A DNA stretch of 64,000 bases from an uncultured Muribaculaceae bacterium. Lineage in GTDB: Bacteria > Bacteroidota > Bacteroidia > Bacteroidales > Muribaculaceae. Below, one piece after another: positions 53,682 through 62,545 of this stretch. The translations under genes were made by a program, and so were the position numbers. Under the pieces are notes generated by a model. That model worked only from the letters and a program-made list of their open reading frames with translations, was not told the origin of the DNA and did not search any database. Each line of letters starts with the position of its first letter. Position 1 is the stretch's first letter. The stretch covers positions 1 through 64,000 of the forward strand of contig CAKUJD010000004.1 in assembly GCA_934661195.1 (NCBI GenBank), written 5' to 3'.

Positions 53682-54791
53682 TCACAGCTTGCACACCACT
53701 TTGCCTATTATGTGGCTTTCGGGCACGAAGCCCCAGTAGCGCGAGTCGAGCGACTGGTCGCGGTTGTCGCCCATCACCCAGTAGTAGTCCTGCTTGAATG
53801 TGTAGTAGCGTGCCGGTTTGCCGTTGATACAGATGACGCCGCCGCGCACCTCAAGGGTGTTGCCCTCATAATTCTTGATGCAGCGGGCATACAGCGGCAG
53901 GCAGCGCAGTGTGAGGCGCAGCGTGGCGCCCTTTCGTGGAATCCACACGGGGCCGTAGTGGTCGCGGCTCCACTTGCGCCATGGCTGGCACTGGGGGTAG
54001 AGCCTGGCCTGCTCGGCCATTGGCAGCCTAAGCGCCTCTATTATCCATGGGAACCGCTTGGGCAGCTCGCGCAGGCGGGAGGCCGACAGCGGAATCTGGT
54101 AGGTGGGCAGCGGGCGGCCCATGGAGTCGATTTGCAGACCCATGATTTTCATTGCAGTGGTGTCGGAGCCGCGCACGGTGGCCACCTGCCGCTCATCGGG
54201 TCCTATGCCCAAGTAGCGCCACTCCTCGGCACTGATGCGGCGGCCGTCGGTCTGGATTATGTAGTTGTGCCGCGCGCCAGCCGGCTCAGGCACAATGCGG
54301 CCGCCGGCCATCACGGTGTCGCCGCTCACGCTCACCCACTCACCCGGCAAACCTATGATGCGCTTCATGTATGGCTCGCGGCAGCTCACCGGGCGGTATT
54401 CAACGCTGCCATACAGGCCCGACAGCACACGGTCGCGCCCATACACCTGCTGCAGGCCATAGAAGTCGGTGCCGGGGCATAGGGCAGCCACGGTGTCGCC
54501 AGCCGGGAAGTTAAACACCACCACGTCGCCGCGCTTGAGGGAGCCCAAGCCGGGCAGCCGCCTATAGTCCAGTTCAACGCCGGCCACCAGCATGGGCAGC
54601 CTTGCCCCAAATGCGGTCTTGTCGACCCACACGCGCGTGCCTACTGCGTAGGTGTCGGTCATCGACGGCGACTGCACGCGGTAGGGCTGCCCCACAAAGG
54701 CATATGCGGCCCACCCCACTGCCACCACGGCCGCAAGGGCCACAAGGCAGGGGCGAGCCACTCGCCACGTTTGCCTGATTATGCTTGACAT
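53682..54791 (-). CDS. lepB: Signal peptidase I, second copy
   Basis: A 369-residue paralogue of the preceding signal peptidase, with a single N-terminal membrane segment (CLVALAAVVAVGWAAYAFVG). The catalytic Ser is in YRVQSPSMTDTYAVG, the canonical SM form; the Lys is in PYMKRIIGLPGEWVSV; box E is MGDNRDQSLDSRYWGFVPESHIIG. The C-terminal part is very close to the longer enzyme, indicating tandem duplication. The two may prefer different signal peptides. Confidence 0.93.
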   Translation of the reverse strand: MSSIIRQTWRVARPCLVALAAVVAVGWAAYAFVGQPYRVQSPSMTDTYAVGTRVWVDKTAFGARLPMLVAGVELDYRRLPGLGSLKRGDVVVFNFPAGDTVAALCPGTDFYGLQQVYGRDRVLSGLYGSVEYRPVSCREPYMKRIIGLPGEWVSVSGDTVMAGGRIVPEPAGARHNYIIQTDGRRISAEEWRYLGIGPDERQVATVRGSDTTAMKIMGLQIDSMGRPLPTYQIPLSASRLRELPKRFPWIIEALRLPMAEQARLYPQCQPWRKWSRDHYGPVWIPRKGATLRLTLRCLPLYARCIKNYEGNTLEVRGGVICINGKPARYYTFKQDYYWVMGDNRDQSLDSRYWGFVPESHIIGKVVCKL

Positions 54792-54859
54792 AAGTTGATT
54801 CGCTGTTTAAATTGACTGTAGAAAAAATAAATTCCCTTGCAAATTGCTTTTTGCGACTG

Positions 54860-54877
54860 CAAACTTACGCAAAAATA
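54860..54877 (-). promoter_or_regulatory. -7 elements for the second lepB
   Basis: Minus strand TAAGTTTG (54860-54867) and TATTTTTG (54870-54877), both matching TAnnTTTG, 69-86 bases before the ATG. No clear TTTG at -33. Confidence 0.45.
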
Positions 54878-54910
54878 GCGTCACCGCCATCATCGGCGGC
54901 ATTAATGAAG

Positions 54911-55849
54911 CTAAAAAGGCTTGTGCTGGATGAGCCTGACTCCGTCTGCGGTGACTGCGAGAGTGGTCTCGGCACCCTCGATGAGCGGCAAGTTGCGGTC
55001 GACGTGCCCAACTGGGAAGTCGAAAGCCACTGGATAGGCATATGGGGCCACCATCTGCGTCACCATTTGGCGCATGGCCGTGCCCTTGGCATTGTCGCGG
55101 TAGTTGGTGAACTGGCCCACCACCAGTCCGGCAAGCCGCGGCAGTATGCCGGCAAGCCGCAAGGTGTGCAGCATGCGCTCTACACGATACACGCTTTCGC
55201 CTATGTCTTCAATAAACAGGATGTTGCCAGGCAGCAACAAATTGTAGTCTGTAGGCACAAGGGCCGACAGCACAGCCAGATTGCCACCCGTGAGCCGTGC
55301 CGAGGCCGTGCCGAGGCGGTTGCCATACGACGGCGGCAGGCTGTAGTCGGGCCACGGGCCGCCTGTGACTATGCTGTGAATCCAGCCGCTCACCTCGCCC
55401 GCAATGCCATGCTCGGTGAGGTGCCTGGCCATGGGTGCGTGCAGGCTCATCACACCTGCATGGTGCATAGCAGCGTGCAGTGCCGACACGTCGCTGAAAC
55501 CTATCAGCCACTTTGGATCGGCGGCAATGGACGCATAGTCGAGACTGTCAATTAGCTGCACCGCTCCATAACCGCCGCGGTTGCACACAATGGCGCGCAC
55601 CTCCGGGCTGCGCAAAGCCCAGTTAAGGTCGCCAAGGCGCTCGGCCTGCGTGCCGCTGTAGCTAATCACGCCGTCGAACTCGCCATAACACCCGCGGCAG
55701 TGAGCCGACTCCACAGGGCGCAGCCCCCATTGGCGCAGAGCGAGCACCGCTCCCGTTACGCGCTCGGGGTCAACCGCGCCAGCCGGCGACACAAGCGCCA
55801 CCGCCTGGCCTGCGGCCACACTGTGCGGCACCCTTAATGCGGCCATCAT
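54911..55849 (-). CDS. ldcA: LD-carboxypeptidase (S66 peptidase, murein recycling)
   Basis: Removes the terminal D-Ala from murein tetrapeptides during peptidoglycan recycling. The 312-residue protein shows the S66 pattern: VALVSPAGAVDPERV, AIVCNRGGYGAVQLIDSLDY, LIGFSDVSALHAAMHHAGV (nucleophile Ser in GFSD), ARLTGGNLAVLSAL and GNILFIEDIGES (Glu), with GHVDRNLPL (His). Two adjacent ATG codons start the frame; the first overlaps the stop of the radical SAM gene (ATGA). Confidence 0.92.
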   Translation of the reverse strand: MMAALRVPHSVAAGQAVALVSPAGAVDPERVTGAVLALRQWGLRPVESAHCRGCYGEFDGVISYSGTQAERLGDLNWALRSPEVRAIVCNRGGYGAVQLIDSLDYASIAADPKWLIGFSDVSALHAAMHHAGVMSLHAPMARHLTEHGIAGEVSGWIHSIVTGGPWPDYSLPPSYGNRLGTASARLTGGNLAVLSALVPTDYNLLLPGNILFIEDIGESVYRVERMLHTLRLAGILPRLAGLVVGQFTNYRDNAKGTAMRQMVTQMVAPYAYPVAFDFPVGHVDRNLPLIEGAETTLAVTADGVRLIQHKPF

Positions 55850-56625
55850 GCGTTGACCTGCACTTTGATGCCAGCCTCCTCGATGCGGCGGCCTATGGCC
55901 TCAAGCTCTTCGCGCGGCACCTTCTCCAAATGCTCCTCAGGCGTCTTGCGGTCGATGGAGTATATCATCACCTCCTGCGGCCGAATGCGCTTGTAGGCCT
56001 CAATCAGGGCGTCGATTTCGGCCGTGGTGGTGTTGTCGATGCGCTCGCCGTTGTGCTCACCGCGCAGCATCATGGTCTGCACTATGCACTTGCCGCCATA
56101 TTCGGCCAGATCATCGATGATGCCGTCAGGCAGCACATTGGCCGACGCGGGCCGGTTGATTAGGCGCATGGTGCGGGCCACGGCAGAATCGAGCTTAAGG
56201 ATGTTGTTGTCCACCGTGAGCAGGGCCTGCTTAACGCGCGGGTTGGCCGCCATGGTGGCATTGCTCAGCACACTCACTTTGGCTTGCGGATAATACCGGT
56301 CGCGCAACACCGTCACATCGTGCACAATGTCCTTGAAGCTGGGGTGCAGCGTGGGTTCGCCGTTGCCCGAGAAGGTGATCACGTCAAGGCTGTCGCCGTT
56401 GGCCTGCATCTGCTTGAGTTTGTCGCGCAACTGGCGCTTCACCGTGTCGCGCGACGGGATGCCGGTGGTGCCGGCACCCTGGGCATTGTAGCCGGCCTCG
56501 CAATAGAGGCAGTCGAACGAACAAATTTTGCCGTCATTGGGCATCAGGTTCACACCCAGCGACACGCCCAGCCGGCGGCTGTGTATGGGGCCGAATATAG
56601 TGGAATGGAATAATACTGTTTGCAT
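55846..56625 (-). CDS. Radical SAM protein
   Basis: A 259-residue iron-sulfur protein that uses SAM to make a radical. The cluster motif is CSFDCLYC, a CxxxCxxC arrangement. VITFSGNGEPTLHPSFKDIV, VSVLSNATM and LKLDSAVARTMRLINRP are typical of COG0731-type proteins, where substrates are uncertain (tRNA modification and anaerobic activase roles have been proposed for relatives). Start at 56625 (MQTVLFHSTIFGPIHSRRLG). It overlaps ldcA by 4 bases and lies 34 bases downstream of the glycosyltransferase gene. Confidence 0.88.
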   Translation of the reverse strand: MQTVLFHSTIFGPIHSRRLGVSLGVNLMPNDGKICSFDCLYCEAGYNAQGAGTTGIPSRDTVKRQLRDKLKQMQANGDSLDVITFSGNGEPTLHPSFKDIVHDVTVLRDRYYPQAKVSVLSNATMAANPRVKQALLTVDNNILKLDSAVARTMRLINRPASANVLPDGIIDDLAEYGGKCIVQTMMLRGEHNGERIDNTTTAEIDALIEAYKRIRPQEVMIYSIDRKTPEEHLEKVPREELEAIGRRIEEAGIKVQVNA

Positions 56626-56659
56626 CTGTATATATATAGTTGATTTTTTGGATTGTTTA

Positions 56660-57889
56660 CTACACGAGGCCCGACAACAGGGTTGAGTATTGTGCGGCCA
56701 CCGCCGCACCGTCGAAGTGGCTGAGCGCATAGCGGTGCTGCTGCGCGCGGTCGAGTCCGCAACCTGCGGCCCACTCTATGCCCGCAGCAATGTCGGCAGG
56801 ACTGAGGGTACCGCTCACATAGCCGTTTTGGCGGTGCTTCACTATGTCGGCCTGCCCGCCCATGCCAGTGGTGACGGGCACGCAGCCGCTGGCCAGGCCC
56901 TCGGCCAGAGTGTAGCCAAACGACTCGTAGCGCGAGGTGGACAGCACAATGTCGGCATTCCGCATAATGCGGTTCACATCGCTGCGGTAGCCCAGATAAG
57001 TGTGCGGCACGGCTATTTCACCGAGCAGCGACTGGTTGCGAAGCGTGCCGTAGAGCACTATGTGGAGCCTTTTGGCAAGTTGGGGATTGTGGGTGGCAAT
57101 GTGGCGTGTGGCCTCAATCAGCAGATCGAAACCCTTAACAGGATCATCGAGCCGCGCAGCGCCCATGGCGGCCACTATGGCATCGGGGCCAGCAGGACAC
57201 ACATCAGGGTCGCGGCGCCGGCCGAATTCAAACTTTTCGGCATCAATGGGGTTGGCAATCACGTTTATGCTGGCATTGCGCATAAGCGAGCTTTGCCGGC
57301 AGCAGTCGGCCAGCCAGTGGCTCACGGCCACAAAGTGAATGGGCACATCGGCATACAGCCGCTGCTTGGCACGCTGCACGGCGGTGCTCAAGTCGGTGCC
57401 TTTGGCGCCTGTAAGCGGGCACGCCTGGCACACCTGGCGGTAGCGGCGGCAGTCGTAGGCATGATGACACACACCGGTGCAGTTCCACATGTCGTGCATC
57501 ACCCACACAATGGGCTTGCGCAGCGCGGCCAGACGCCTTATGCCGGCCACCGACAGCGTGCCCTGGTTAATCCAGTTGAGCACTATGGCATCGGCCTCGC
57601 GCACCCATGGGTGGGCTGATGCGTTTAGCCCCCACGAGGCATCGTCGATTTTGAAAAGGGTGTCGCGGTTAAGCCCGTTGCGCAAGAATATGCCCAGTCG
57701 CTCGGCCAAGAAGCAGCCCTTTACGGCAAGCGGGCCGCCCAGCAGGGCCACGTTAGGATCGCTGCCGCGCTTGTCGGCCACAAGCATGCGCGCATCGATG
57801 CCGCTGCGGCGCATGGCACGCATCAGCCTTGCCGACGCCACTGCCGCGCCGCCAAGCGAGTCGCTGCGGTTAATCAAGACCACCTTCAT
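56660..57889 (-). CDS. GT4-family glycosyltransferase
   Basis: A 409-residue GT-B fold glycosyltransferase. N-terminal part: VVLINRSDSLGGAAVASARLM (donor-side Gly-rich loop), IVLNWINQGTLS and WVMHDMWNCTGVCHHAYDCR (four Cys nearby that recur in this subfamily). C-terminal part: VPHTYLGYRSDVNRIMRNADIVLSTSRYESFGYTLAEGLASG with the EX7E-type acidic motif (ESFGYTLAE). It probably adds a sugar to a surface glycan; donor and acceptor are unknown. It sits between an unknown protein gene (14 bases upstream) and the radical SAM gene. Confidence 0.9.
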   Translation of the reverse strand: MKVVLINRSDSLGGAAVASARLMRAMRRSGIDARMLVADKRGSDPNVALLGGPLAVKGCFLAERLGIFLRNGLNRDTLFKIDDASWGLNASAHPWVREADAIVLNWINQGTLSVAGIRRLAALRKPIVWVMHDMWNCTGVCHHAYDCRRYRQVCQACPLTGAKGTDLSTAVQRAKQRLYADVPIHFVAVSHWLADCCRQSSLMRNASINVIANPIDAEKFEFGRRRDPDVCPAGPDAIVAAMGAARLDDPVKGFDLLIEATRHIATHNPQLAKRLHIVLYGTLRNQSLLGEIAVPHTYLGYRSDVNRIMRNADIVLSTSRYESFGYTLAEGLASGCVPVTTGMGGQADIVKHRQNGYVSGTLSPADIAAGIEWAAGCGLDRAQQHRYALSHFDGAAVAAQYSTLLSGLV

Positions 57890-57903
57890 AGCCGCGCCGC
57901 TTT

Positions 57904-58419
57904 TTACATCAGGTTGAACTCCTCGAGCATGTCCTCGATGTCGAACCTCGACATCGACCGCTTCTCCTCGAGCTGTTTGGCCATGGCCTCCATGGCCGTG
58001 CGCACCTCGTTGTTGCTGAACACATTCACAAGGTTGGCGAAGTCTTTGTCAAACAGAGCCTCAACCTCATCTTTCTCGAGCTGGCAGCTCTCCTTGCCCT
58101 GCTCGCAGGCTGCGTCGAGCAACTGCTTGCGCAGTTTGCGGTCCACATGGCCGTGGTCGAGCACCATTTTGCGGCAAATGGTGTTGGCCAGCACCAGTCC
58201 AACCGAAATGCGGTAGTTGGCCACTATGTGTTTCCACGAGGCCGTGGCCGGAACTCGCGGATTGCCGGCAAAAAAGAATTCAGGCGTGAACTTCACGCAG
58301 TCGAGCCCGTCGGCATCTATTGTGACACCTGCGAAGAGGTGGCCTGCCTCAAACATCGACAGTCCGAGTGCCATGCCCGCCACGCCGTAGCTTTTGTCTT
58401 CTTCGCTCCTGTATTTCAT
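57904..58419 (-). CDS. Conserved-looking cytosolic protein of unknown function
   Basis: A 171-residue soluble protein with no signal or membrane segment. Helical, with features YGVAGMALGLSMFEAGHLFAGVTIDADG and, at the end, KQLEEKRSMSRFDIEDMLEEFNLM. I do not recognise a family. It is the first gene of the minus-strand set with the GT4 gene (14-base gap). Codon use is like the neighbours, so it is probably native. Confidence 0.6.
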   Translation of the reverse strand: MKYRSEEDKSYGVAGMALGLSMFEAGHLFAGVTIDADGLDCVKFTPEFFFAGNPRVPATASWKHIVANYRISVGLVLANTICRKMVLDHGHVDRKLRKQLLDAACEQGKESCQLEKDEVEALFDKDFANLVNVFSNNEVRTAMEAMAKQLEEKRSMSRFDIEDMLEEFNLM

Positions 58420-58498
58420 AATTCAGAGTGTTGTGTTATATTGTGTTATGCTATATTCATATTATATCACCCTTAACTGCAAAAGCTGTGCCAACTGC

Positions 58499-59149
58499 CT
58501 ATTTGCGGCCAAAATCGGCAGGAATCTCGCCCCATTTGTCAGTTTGCCACTTGAGTATGGGGTTTGTGTAGGTGTGCGTGGCCAGCCACCGCTCGGCGCG
58601 GGCCACCACATCGTGCAGGCGTGCGTTGGCCGCGGTGCGTGTGAGCTTGGTCTTGCACTTGCCTCCGCGCACCCACAGCTGCCCCACCCGGCTGTCGCTG
58701 TAGATGGGCACGTTGCCGCGCCCCTGCTGCTGCAGCAGCGCCAGTGCATGCACAATGGCCAGAAACTCGCCCACATTGTTGGTGCCATGCTCAAACGGCC
58801 CAACCCTGAACAGCTCGATGCCGCTTTTCACATCCACGCCGCGATATTCCATGCGGCCCGGGTTTCCGCTGCAAGCGGCGTCGACGGCGATGCTGTCGGT
58901 CACTATTTCGGGGATGGCGTCGTAGTTGATGCTGCCGCCCGTGGGGGCCGAAGCGATGGCGCGCAGCACGCCCATGTCGTTGTCGCCTGCGCGAAAGGCG
59001 TTGACCGCCGCAGTCTGCGACGGGTAGCTCTTGTATTTAGCCCCGGGGAAGCCGCTGACGCGCGCCTCGCACTCTTCCCACGAGTCGCACACGCCGGGCT
59101 CGCGCCCCTGCCACACCACATACCATTTGCGTTTGTTGCTGCCAGCCAT
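58499..59149 (-). CDS. rnhA: Ribonuclease HI with N-terminal viroplasmin-like domain
   Basis: Degrades the RNA of RNA-DNA hybrids. The 216-residue protein begins with a viroplasmin/caulimovirus-type RNA-binding domain (KWYVVWQGREPGVCDSWEEC; VSGFPGAKYKSYPSQTAAVNAF) and continues with an RNase H fold: DSIAVDAACSGNPG (first Asp), TNNVGEFLAIVHAL (Glu), IYSDSRVGQLW (Asp). The last catalytic Asp is probably that of QTDKWGEIPADFGRK. Start at 59149 (MAGSNKRK) because the -7 element TATATTTG lies at 59178-59185. Confidence 0.92.
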   Translation of the reverse strand: MAGSNKRKWYVVWQGREPGVCDSWEECEARVSGFPGAKYKSYPSQTAAVNAFRAGDNDMGVLRAIASAPTGGSINYDAIPEIVTDSIAVDAACSGNPGRMEYRGVDVKSGIELFRVGPFEHGTNNVGEFLAIVHALALLQQQGRGNVPIYSDSRVGQLWVRGGKCKTKLTRTAANARLHDVVARAERWLATHTYTNPILKWQTDKWGEIPADFGRK

Positions 59150-59177
59150 ATTGTTCTTGATTTTCGAGTTTAGTTTG

Positions 59178-59185
59178 CAAATATA
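59178..59185 (-). promoter_or_regulatory. -7 element for rnhA
   Basis: Minus strand TATATTTG, a full match to TAnnTTTG, 29 bases before the ATG. No TTTG at the right distance. Confidence 0.45.
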
Positions 59186-59239
59186 CGAAAAAGCGCGTGC
59201 GTTTTTGCCCTGAGCCCCACAGGAATGAATTCTTTTGTG

Positions 59240-59247
59240 TATTTTTG
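59240..59247 (+). promoter_or_regulatory. -7 element for aroK
   Basis: TATTTTTG, full match to TAnnTTTG, 44 bases before the ATG at 59291. It is downstream of the first ATG of the open frame (59225), which supports the later start. Confidence 0.45.
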
Positions 59248-59290
59248 CAAGGTGCGGCAGCGTCGCAGAAGACACAAACAGAATTTTCGC

Positions 59291-59836
59291 ATGAACACTA
59301 TATTTTTGATTGGATACATGGGGTGCGGCAAGACCACGCTGGGGCGCGCCTTGGCCGCCGAAGCCGGCATGGACTTTCTTGACCTCGACGAATACATCGA
59401 AGAGAAGTATGAGACCACCATCACCGACCTGTTTGCCCGCATGGGCGAAAGCCGATACCGCCAACTCGAGCGCGAGGCGCTGATTGAGGTGGCCGGGCGC
59501 ACGGGCACGGTGATATCGACCGGCGGCGGCACGCCGTGCCACTTCGACAACATGGACATTATGAACCGCAGCGGACTCACCATTTGGCTTCAGACGTCGG
59601 CCGAACGGCTGGCCCTGCGCCTATGCCTGCCAGGACAGCGGCACAACCGCCCGCTAATAGCCAACCTCAGCGACGACGAGGTGCTGGCCACTGTGAAGAA
59701 GGCGCTGGCCGACCGCGAGCAGTATTACGGCAAAGCACAACTCAGGTTCGACTCCACCAACATCGAGACGGCGGCGCAGACCACGGCCACGGCGCGCGTG
59801 CTGCAGCGGCTGCTGGCACAAGGCGGCGTGCTATAG
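59291..59836 (+). CDS. aroK: Shikimate kinase
   Basis: Phosphorylates shikimate with ATP in aromatic amino acid synthesis. The 181-residue protein shows a P-loop (IGYMGCGKTTLG), LDLDEYIEE (substrate-binding Asp), RYRQLEREAL and STGGGTPCHFDN, and RPLIANLSD in the lid region. Length is normal. Its TAG stop and the TAG stop of the epimerase gene on the opposite strand overlap in six bases (59831-59836), so the two transcripts are convergent. Confidence 0.95.
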   Translation: MNTIFLIGYMGCGKTTLGRALAAEAGMDFLDLDEYIEEKYETTITDLFARMGESRYRQLEREALIEVAGRTGTVISTGGGTPCHFDNMDIMNRSGLTIWLQTSAERLALRLCLPGQRHNRPLIANLSDDEVLATVKKALADREQYYGKAQLRFDSTNIETAAQTTATARVLQRLLAQGGVL

Positions 59837-60841
59837 CCAGCCGGCCTTGCGATACCACTCAATGGCCTCATGCACGCCCTGCTCGAGAGAGTAGCGCGGG
59901 CTGAAACCGAAATCGCGCTTGGCGTCGCTGACGTCGCACAGCCAGTTGCGCTGGCGCAGAATCTTGTATTTGTCGCTGTTGAGAGTGCTCGTCTTAAGCC
60001 GCATTTTGCTCCACCAGCCCATCACAAAGCACACTATGCGCACCAGCCACAGCGGGCACACCACTGGCAGCACCAGCCGCTTGTGCAGCTCGCGGGCCAC
60101 AATGGCACGGAATTCGCGCTGCGTGTAGCTGCGCTCCTCGCTTATGAAGTAGGCCCGGCGCAGCGGACCGCGCTCAAGCGCGTCCATCACGGCGCAGGCA
60201 AGGTCTTTCACATAGATGAATGTGAGCATCTGCCGCTTGAAGCCCACACTGAAGTCAAACCCCATCTTTATGCTTTTCATCATCAGGTAGTAGTCGCGCT
60301 CGTGCGGGCCATACACGCCCGTGCAGCGGAATATGGTGTAGGGCACCTGGCTCTGCATCTGCAGGTAGGTCTCGGCCTTGAGCTTCGACACACCGTAGCG
60401 CGTGTTGGGATTTGGAATGTCGGTGGACCGGAACGGAGTGTAGTGCTTGTCGTCGCCCTGCCCCATCACGCTTAGGCTGCTCATCAGCAAGAACACCTCG
60501 GGCACCGCGCCAGTCTCGGTGAGCACTTGCAGCAGCAGGCGCATGTAGCCGCAGTTGATGCGGTCGAAATCCATATAGTTGGCAGCCTTGGTGGCGCCAA
60601 GGTTGTGCACCACATAGTCCCACTTGCCATTCTGCTCCACAGCGGCCTGAATGGCTTGCTTAAGCGCGTCGTGGCTGGTGAAGTCGAGCTCGATGAAGCG
60701 GATGCGCTCGTCGGTGAGAAACTCGCGGCTGGTGGTGCTGCGCACTGCGGCCCACGTCTCGTAGCCGCGCTTCAGCGCCTCGGCCACCAGGTAGCCGCCT
60801 ATGAAGCCTCCGGCACCGGTTATAAGAATCTTCTTTTTCAT
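59831..60841 (-). CDS. NAD-dependent epimerase/dehydratase (extended SDR)
   Basis: A 336-residue short-chain dehydrogenase: the NAD-binding motif ITGAGGFIGGYLVAEAL (GxxGxxG), LLMSSLSVMGQG with the active-site Ser, then NTRYGVSKLKAETYL (YxxxK) and FRCTGVYGPHERD. The substrate is probably a nucleotide-sugar or a related sugar compound; it cannot be specified. It overlaps the GT9 gene by 4 bases (ATGA) as the last gene of the DUF4254 - GT9 - SDR set, which suggests a role in envelope-glycan assembly. Confidence 0.9.
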   Translation of the reverse strand: MKKKILITGAGGFIGGYLVAEALKRGYETWAAVRSTTSREFLTDERIRFIELDFTSHDALKQAIQAAVEQNGKWDYVVHNLGATKAANYMDFDRINCGYMRLLLQVLTETGAVPEVFLLMSSLSVMGQGDDKHYTPFRSTDIPNPNTRYGVSKLKAETYLQMQSQVPYTIFRCTGVYGPHERDYYLMMKSIKMGFDFSVGFKRQMLTFIYVKDLACAVMDALERGPLRRAYFISEERSYTQREFRAIVARELHKRLVLPVVCPLWLVRIVCFVMGWWSKMRLKTSTLNSDKYKILRQRNWLCDVSDAKRDFGFSPRYSLEQGVHEAIEWYRKAGWL

Positions 60842-61911
60842 TTTTGTCGTTGCATTACGTTAGTCACACGCTGCACCACCGCATTGGGGTCGATGCCCGT
60901 GAGGCAGCGGTAGTCGCCGAGGCGGCACGGCTTTTGGCCAAACACCGAGCAGGGGCGGCACGGCAGGTCGAGCTGCACGGCATCGCCCTCGCTCTGATTC
61001 CAGCCCATAAAGCCGCACCAGGGATGGGTGGCGCCCCACACGCTCACTGCGGGCAGGCCCACAAGCGAGGCCAGGTGCATATTGGCCGAGTCCATGGTGA
61101 GCATCACGTCGCAGCGGCTCAGCAGCCCATACTCGTCGGCAAAGCCGTGCTTGATGCCCGCGATTGATGTGGCCACGCCGCTGTGCCGGGCGGCAATCTC
61201 GTCGAGCGCGCGGCGCTCACTGTCGCCTCCGCCCATGAGGAACAGGTGCACGTTGGGCATAGCCGCAAGAGCGTCGATCACCTTGGTCATGAGCGGCAGC
61301 GGATACACTTTGCCCCGATGCTGCGAAAACGGCGCTATGGCAATCCACCTCACGCCATCGGGCTTCTCACCACGGGCAAGCACGCCCGGCGGCAGCGGGC
61401 CGTATTGCGCAAGCGACGCAAAGTGGTCGGCCGGCATGCTGAGGCCGAGCCGGCCAAGCACCGCGCGGTAGCGCTGGTGCGATGTGGGCAACTGGCACCT
61501 GAGGCTGCCGCTGGTGAGGGCGCGCTTCTGAGCGCGGCCCTTGCGCAGACGCGCCACGCGGCGGCCGTGCAGCGCCATGCTCAGGTCGATGGCCCACGAG
61601 CGCATCACACTGTGCAGATCGGCCACATCGGTCACGCCATAGTCGCGGCGCAGTCGTGCCGCCAGGCGCCACATGCCGCACAAGCCGCGGTACTCGCCCT
61701 TGACGTCGGCCGCCACCACAGTGAGATTGGGCGGGCAGTTGACCATCACGCCAGCCGCTGCGCCCTTGCGCGTGAGCATCACAAAGTTCACGTCGCTATT
61801 GGCCACGCACACGGGGTAAAGCACAGGCACGGCTATGGCCACATCGCCCAGCGCCGAAAACCGTGTGACCAGCACCGTGCGGCCACTGGCGGCACAGTTA
61901 TTTTTTGCCAT
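60838..61911 (-). CDS. GT9-family glycosyltransferase (heptosyltransferase-like)
   Basis: A 357-residue member of the ADP-heptose:LPS heptosyltransferase family. N-terminal VLVTRFSALGDVAIAVPVLYPV, middle WIAIAPFSQHRGKVYPLP, then LFLMGGGDSERRAL and DVMLTMDSANMHLASLVGLPAVSVWGATHPW (typical DSgpmHlA-like signature). Four Cys in LDLPCRPCSVFGQKPCRLGDYRC near the C-terminus are a marked feature of the Bacteroidota forms. Likely acts in LPS core assembly. It overlaps DUF4254 by 14 bases and the SDR by 4. Confidence 0.92.
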   Translation of the reverse strand: MAKNNCAASGRTVLVTRFSALGDVAIAVPVLYPVCVANSDVNFVMLTRKGAAAGVMVNCPPNLTVVAADVKGEYRGLCGMWRLAARLRRDYGVTDVADLHSVMRSWAIDLSMALHGRRVARLRKGRAQKRALTSGSLRCQLPTSHQRYRAVLGRLGLSMPADHFASLAQYGPLPPGVLARGEKPDGVRWIAIAPFSQHRGKVYPLPLMTKVIDALAAMPNVHLFLMGGGDSERRALDEIAARHSGVATSIAGIKHGFADEYGLLSRCDVMLTMDSANMHLASLVGLPAVSVWGATHPWCGFMGWNQSEGDAVQLDLPCRPCSVFGQKPCRLGDYRCLTGIDPNAVVQRVTNVMQRQK

Positions 61912-62503
61912 ACAGCACCGGATTGGTGTCGGGGTCGTTATACATTTTCATCTGGCGGTACACCTTCATGTATTTGCGGCCGGCGGCAATGTCGTCGAGC
62001 AGCTGTGCGATGGCTGTGCTCAAGTCGGTGCGCTGCTCAAGCAGCACTGCCAGCTTGGCACGGCAGCGGGCCACATGCTCGGCCGAAGCGTCGGTGCGCT
62101 CGGCCTCCTCACGCATGTGATATATTTTCAGGGCCAGAATGCTCAGGCGGTCGATGGCCCATGCCGGACTCTCGGTGTTGATAGTGGCGTCGGGCGCCGG
62201 CTTAACACCGGCATACAGGTTGCGGAAGTAGGTGTCAATTTTCTCCACCAGGTCGGTGCGGTCCTGGTTCGACTTGTCGATGCGGCGCTTAAGTGCAAGC
62301 GCGGCCACAGGATCGATTTGCGGATCGCGGATAATATCCTCCAAGTGCCACTGCACGGTGTCGATCCAGTTTTTCACAAACAGGTCGGCCTCGATCGAGC
62401 CTTCGGGATAGGGGTTGGCCACCTTGGCGTCGACATCGTCGGTGCGGTGATAGAGGGCCACTGTGGAGTCGAATATCTTGTTGCAGTTGTCTACGAAGTT
62501 CAT
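61898..62503 (-). CDS. DUF4254 protein
   Basis: A 201-residue helical protein of the DUF4254 family (MNFVDNCNKIFDSTVALYH; NWIDTVQWHLEDIIRDP; ALALKRRIDKSNQDRTDLVEKID; LYGKK end). In Bacteroidota it is habitually encoded just before a GT9 glycosyltransferase, as here, where the genes overlap by 14 bases. The function is unknown; a partner of the transferase is the obvious guess. Confidence 0.88.
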   Translation of the reverse strand: MNFVDNCNKIFDSTVALYHRTDDVDAKVANPYPEGSIEADLFVKNWIDTVQWHLEDIIRDPQIDPVAALALKRRIDKSNQDRTDLVEKIDTYFRNLYAGVKPAPDATINTESPAWAIDRLSILALKIYHMREEAERTDASAEHVARCRAKLAVLLEQRTDLSTAIAQLLDDIAAGRKYMKVYRQMKMYNDPDTNPVLYGKK

Positions 62504-62545
62504 ATTGAGTCAGTTTTATAATTAATTGGTGTCAAGGGTGTAAAA

